64,000 nt of DNA from Klebsormidium nitens. Its lineage: Eukaryota > Streptophyta > Klebsormidiophyceae > Klebsormidiales > Klebsormidiaceae. A program made the position numbers and the translations under genes. Below, one piece after another: positions 60,301-64,000 of this stretch. The stretch is taken from contig DF237097.1 in assembly GCA_000708835.1 (NCBI GenBank), forward strand, positions 93,964 through 157,963. Reading direction: 5' to 3'. Position 1 is the stretch's first letter; each line of letters starts with the position of its first letter. Below the pieces are notes generated by a model. That model was given only the letters and a program-made list of their open reading frames with translations, ran no database searches and was not told where the DNA came from.

Positions 60301-63300
60301 AAAGTGTTCTCACCTCCTCCTCGTCCATCTTGTCGAACAGCACGACCTCGTCGTCCGTCCTGGCAATCATGCGGTTGATTTGTTCCATGGACGGCACGTC
60401 GTGCACCGCGCGCTGGTAGCGGTCCTCATCGTGTAGCAGCGCCTCCAGCGTGATGCGCCGCTCCTCCTGCGTCGTGCGCTGGTCGAACCGCCCCGCGTTA
60501 ATCACCTGATAAGAAACAAACCCTGGGTCAATTGAAAGTGCGCGCGTTTAGAGCAACGTTGGTCGAAGTAGAAACAGCCCGGTTCTTGATTGGATCAAGC
60601 CCTCCACTGTCTGCAACAGATGCACAACTCAAAAAAGCGAGGCTTTGTTCCTGAGAAGTTGGGCAAAACAAGCAATACTTGTTTGCCGAGAGCCAACCAA
60701 TTCTTTCATATACCGGCCATAAATAGCAACGCAGCTTGCCCCTGCGCGTATAAGCCTCTGCGAGGTGTCATTTTAGATAGACTGATGTCCTAGTTGAGTA
60801 AGAATTTCGTACCCAGACGGTTCAAAAACTTCGGAGACCCCGCTTACCTCGTCAGTCCTGTTTCCTGACCTGCTGGATCTGCTCCCAAAGCAGCGTTTCA
60901 ATCGGACCAACCCCCCCCCGACATTCTGCACCCAATCTTTCTTCTCGCAACTCTCATGTCTTGCCGCCCGCTCACAAAGCTAAATCCTCGGATTCCCCAA
61001 AAGTCCAACCGAAAATATGTAAAGCACGAGAACCGCACCCACCTCATCAGCCATGTCGATCTTGACCTGCTGGATCTGCTCCCGGACCAGCGTCTCAATC
61101 AACCCAACATACTGCGGCAATCGGTTTCCTCGCCACTTTCTGATCCGGATCCTCACAACCTCACAGTCTTCAAATCAAGCAAAACACCAAGTCTCTACCC
61201 ACCTCGTCAGCCATGTCAATCTTGACCTGCTGAATCTGCTCCCGGACCAGCGTCTCAATCGAACCGACGTACTGCGGCCGATCGTCCTCGTCGTCGCTTT
61301 CTTCCCGCTGCACCTCCCGCTGCGCACGCTCTCGCCGCTTGTCCTCGGCCTCGTAGAACGGGACGCCGTCCGCGACCGCCTCCATGTAGAAGACGCGCAC
61401 CTCCTTGGTCTGCCCGATGCGGTGTGCACGCGCCACGGCTTGTTCCTGTTCCGAAAAGAAAGCTTTCGGATCTGGTGTCCAGTCTCGGCATGCTGTCAGT
61501 CCGATTTGTGATTTGACACTAAACTTCTGTATCGGCCTCATGAAATGAAGATGCCGTGCGCAACCGCCTCCATGTAGAACACGCGCACCTCCTTGGTCTA
61601 TCCGATGCGGTGGGCTCGAGACACGGCTTGTTCCTGTTCAGAAAGTTAGCTGAAGGTTTGGGTTTTGAACCTGGTGTTCGATCTCAGCACGCTTCTCAGT
61701 TCGCGCTTCAACGAGTGTTATCTCAAACAGACAAGGACCATCCTTTAGCGTCCTGATGATTGATGCCAATTGACATCTTCCGCTACACGACGGCCTTGGT
61801 ATACACCTAGTTTTAGATTCAAAGCGCTGAAGAAACTTTGTGAGCACTTAAGCTGGTGGTCCAGGAGCAGTCTCTTGCTGTAATCAACTGCACCCAACGG
61901 GCGACCAAAGTACAAACAAATCTTAAGCTTCGTATTCGAGTCATGCTCGTCACACCGTAAGTTCTAGATTCAAGGCTCAATCGACAGTCCTGTGTTTTCC
62001 GTCTTGTCGTACCTCGTTCTTGGGGTTCGGGTCCGGGTCGTAGACCACCACCGTGTCTGCCGTCTGCAGATTGAGACCCCTCCCCGCGGCCCTGATGCTG
62101 AGTAGGAAGATGAACACCTCCGACTCGGGCCGGTTGAAGTCCACGATCGCGTCTTCTCGGTCGTCGAGCGAGGTGGTCCCGTCGATGCGGCGGTACTGGA
62201 AGTGCCGCCACTGGACAGGAGGAACAAGAGAGAGTCAAAAATGATGCTTTCACTCAATTAAAGGAATGGCATGACTGTTGTGGAGAGTTATATGGTAGGT
62301 GCAGAAGCAAAGGTGAGCATGCTTAAGGGCGGCAGCGCCAAGGGGCAGTCGTCCGTCGCTCTTCACTAACCCAGATAGCCTGCATGATCCTACGGCACAG
62401 GGCAAACAGAAGTCGCTACGACCCGGACACTGCCAGACCTAGACTGCCAACCTCTTCTCACACAGCACTTCTTCTCCACTTTGTCGAGCAGGCGCCAAGC
62501 TACACAATCTGCAAAGATGCACAACGCTTGCTCCATGCTACGATAATAAAGTGCTGAAGCCAGAATGACTTCTTACCCGGCAGTATTCCTCGACGATGTC
62601 GAGCAGGCGCGTCATGGTGCAGAAGAGCAGCACGCGGTGACCCGTGCGCTTGAGCTTGACCAGGATGCGGTCCAGCAGGTACAGCTTGCCGCACGAGCGC
62701 ACCACGTGCTCGGTCACGCCCATCGTCTTGAGCGGGTAGTTCAGGTACGGGTGGTTGCACACCTTGCGCAGCTCCATCACCTGCAAGGACACGAGTGTCA
62801 TGATGAGTTGGTGCTGCTGTGCTCCTTGCAAGCTGCTCAACCTATGCAGTGGTTATCTTTGGGACTGCACCACGTGTTGCAGCTCCGATCCTGGTCCTTC
62901 TCAAATAGTAGATACCAATCCCTTCTTGTGACTGGCGAAACAATCAAACCTGGACGAAGATGATCCTTGACAAGTGTCCTGACTTTCCCACAATGCCTGA
63001 GGAGCTTCCATTTCAAACAGTTCTTTCGGCCCATTCGCTCGTTTTGGCCCCCAAGAAACCCACCTTATTGTTGAGATTAGCGTATATCCTCGTCTGGCGC
63101 GTGGTCCCGACGACCCGCATGCTCTCGTCATCTGGATCCAAGCGGATCGTTCCTGTGGCCTTGATCCAGTCGTAGACGGCGGCCTGGAACGCCGAGTTCT
63201 TGCACTTGAGGACCATCGACACCTTGGGGGGCAGGCTGCCCTCCACGTCCTCCACGCGACGCCTGCGTGACGTCAGCAGATGGTCAACAAACATGTTGAT

Positions 63301-63722
63301 AGGTGGACGACTCAGGCCCTGAATTCGTATTGTCCTCCAGAGCTCCTTCCAAATCCAGATCGGAGACGGTCCAATCAGGCCGTAGTAGGGTCGGGAAGGT
63401 GACGTACAAGCAAGAAGACACAACTGAACAATCACCGCTGCAGCAATCCGAAGCGCTCAGGAGCCGAAGAAGCGCAATGCAGAATCCATGTCACAAAAGC
63501 TCAGGCCCCGTACCTCAGCATGAAGGGTTCCAGAATCTGGTGCAGCCTATTGATGACGATGATCTTCTTCTCGGTCTCGAGCCAGTCCTCCTCGTCGGCT
63601 TTCGCCGCGCCGTCCTTTTGCTGCGCGAACGGGGAGTGGAACCACTCGTGGAACTGGCGGCTGTTGTCAAACACGTCCGGGAGGAGCAGGTTCAGCAGCG
63701 CCCACAGCTCGTTCAGGTCGTT
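57340..63722 (-). CDS. BRM: BRAHMA-type SWI/SNF chromatin-remodelling ATPase, C-terminal 1196 residues (5' part beyond the window)
   Basis: Minus-strand exons: 63514-63722, 63064-63262, 62577-62780, 62013-62210, 61203-61445, 60314-60505, 59857-60038, 57340-59503, all in phase. The window starts after motif III, at NDLNELWALLNLLLPDVFDN. Then come LHQILEPFMLRRRVEDVEGS; VMELRKVCNHPYLNYP; RVLLFCTMTRLLDIVEEYC; RIDGTTSLDDRE; motif V FIFLLSIRAAGRGLNLQTAD; motif VI EQAVARAHRIGQTKEVRV; and the SnAC region FDQRTTQEERRITLEALLHD through MDEEE. The 721-codon last exon is acidic, then Ser/Pro/Lys-rich. It carries a bromodomain (about 58050-58380 on +) with DYYRVVRTPIDLATIE and the acetyl-lysine Asn in MLSNAQLYYKKGS. 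The order SNF2-SnAC-bromodomain identifies BRM rather than SYD or MINU. It acts in nuclear SWI/SNF complexes sliding or evicting nucleosomes. Confidence 0.95.
60845..61130 (-). repeat. Two decayed copies of the donor edge of the BRM motif VI exon
   Basis: The functional edge (+ 61201-61275) is copied at about 61040-61115 and about 60847-60915. A 41-base run (61220-61260 versus 61059-61099) has a single difference; the second copy is more decayed (cctgacctgctggatctgctcccaaagcagcgtttcaatc). Spacing is 161 for the first copy and roughly 190 for the second. Both lie downstream of the donor in gene direction. Confidence 0.95.
61545..61645 (-). repeat. Decayed copy of the acceptor edge of the BRM motif VI exon
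   Basis: + strand gcaaccgcctccatgtagaacacgcgcacctccttggtc...gatgcggtgggctcg...acggcttgttcctgttc (61560-61640) mirrors 61374-61450 of the functional exon. Spacing is about 185. It includes a changed splice-site context and lies upstream of the acceptor in gene direction. The same exon is therefore flanked by edge copies on both sides. Confidence 0.95.
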
Positions 63723-64000
63723 CTGGATGGTGGAGGAACCAAGACAGGTCAGTGGAAGGGAAGAATCACGGATCGAGTACCAACTTGTGTGAACCCATAA
63801 TTTGCCAGAGGTGGTCGAACGAAAGTTTTTGTCACCGAAAGAGAATTAACGTTCGTCAGAAACGCTTTGTCAGGTTGAAGCGTAGAAGGGTGTGACGTTT
63901 GGAGGCAGGAAGCGGGCAGAACGTCAAAAGCGCGCCTAAGAGGAGTGAAAGTTTCTCTCAAAAAGACTCAATCCAGGTTCTCAAAAACACAACCTCTGAA
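63723..64000 (-). other. BRM intron running to the window edge
   Basis: No in-frame coding sequence follows upstream of exon 63514-63722 within the window. The preceding exon, expected to end in SGTPLQ-like codons, lies beyond 64000. Confidence 0.6.

Overview
The window is nuclear DNA of a photosynthetic eukaryote. It has GT-AG introns, GC-rich exons with AT-richer introns and spacers, and about ten genes in 64 kb. The gene set points to the streptophyte lineage: a BRAHMA ATPase with a C-terminal bromodomain, a PLAC8/PCR protein, two dirigent/allene-oxide-cyclase-like secreted proteins, plant-type uncharacterised hydrolase and acetyltransferase families, and a plant-length DPM1. The gene density and intron pattern suggest a charophyte green alga such as Klebsormidium. 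This is an inference; no marker here proves the genus.

Layout, left to right: a GNAT acetyltransferase (+, 0.26-3.0 kb); an intronless orphan with NGE/QNGE repeats (-, 3.6-4.9 kb); an NAD(P)-binding COQ11/NDUFA9-like protein (-, 6.6-9.9 kb, first exon not found); an unidentified coding-like stretch (10.4-10.8 kb); a ten-exon alpha/beta hydrolase (+, 11.3-18.5 kb); a dirigent/AOC-like protein (-, 20.1-22.4 kb, first exon not found); ribosomal protein eL33/RPL35A (+, 24.1-27.0 kb); dolichol-phosphate mannosyltransferase DPM1 (-, 28.3-31.3 kb); an ERCC6L/PICH-CHR24-type SNF2 ATPase (+, 31.9-44.1 kb); a PLAC8 protein (+, 46.0-50.0 kb); a TIR-bounded element holding a 497-base N gap (51.0-51.8 kb); a second dirigent-like protein with a Cys-rich N-terminal module (+, 52.7-55.4 kb); and the C-terminal part of BRAHMA (-, 57.3-63.7 kb, running off the right end). 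Exon models were built by hand from reading-frame continuity across GT-AG junctions. For seven genes every exon phase closes from ATG to stop. The neighbours show no common pathway; this is ordinary eukaryotic gene order, not an operon.

The most unusual signal is structural. At about fourteen splice junctions in seven or eight genes, the exon edge plus its adjoining intron sequence is repeated in tandem, usually with a period of 80-310 bp and 1-3 extra copies. The copies are diverged and lie on the intron side without exception: upstream of acceptors when the 5' exon edge is copied, downstream of donors when the 3' edge is copied. This looks like a genome-wide mode of intron growth by duplication across splice junctions, with only the copy that keeps the exon intact being preserved. 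In one array (hydrolase exon 6) a 277-bp TA-flanked MITE-like element sits between copies. Removing it restores the local period, so the insertion came after the duplication.
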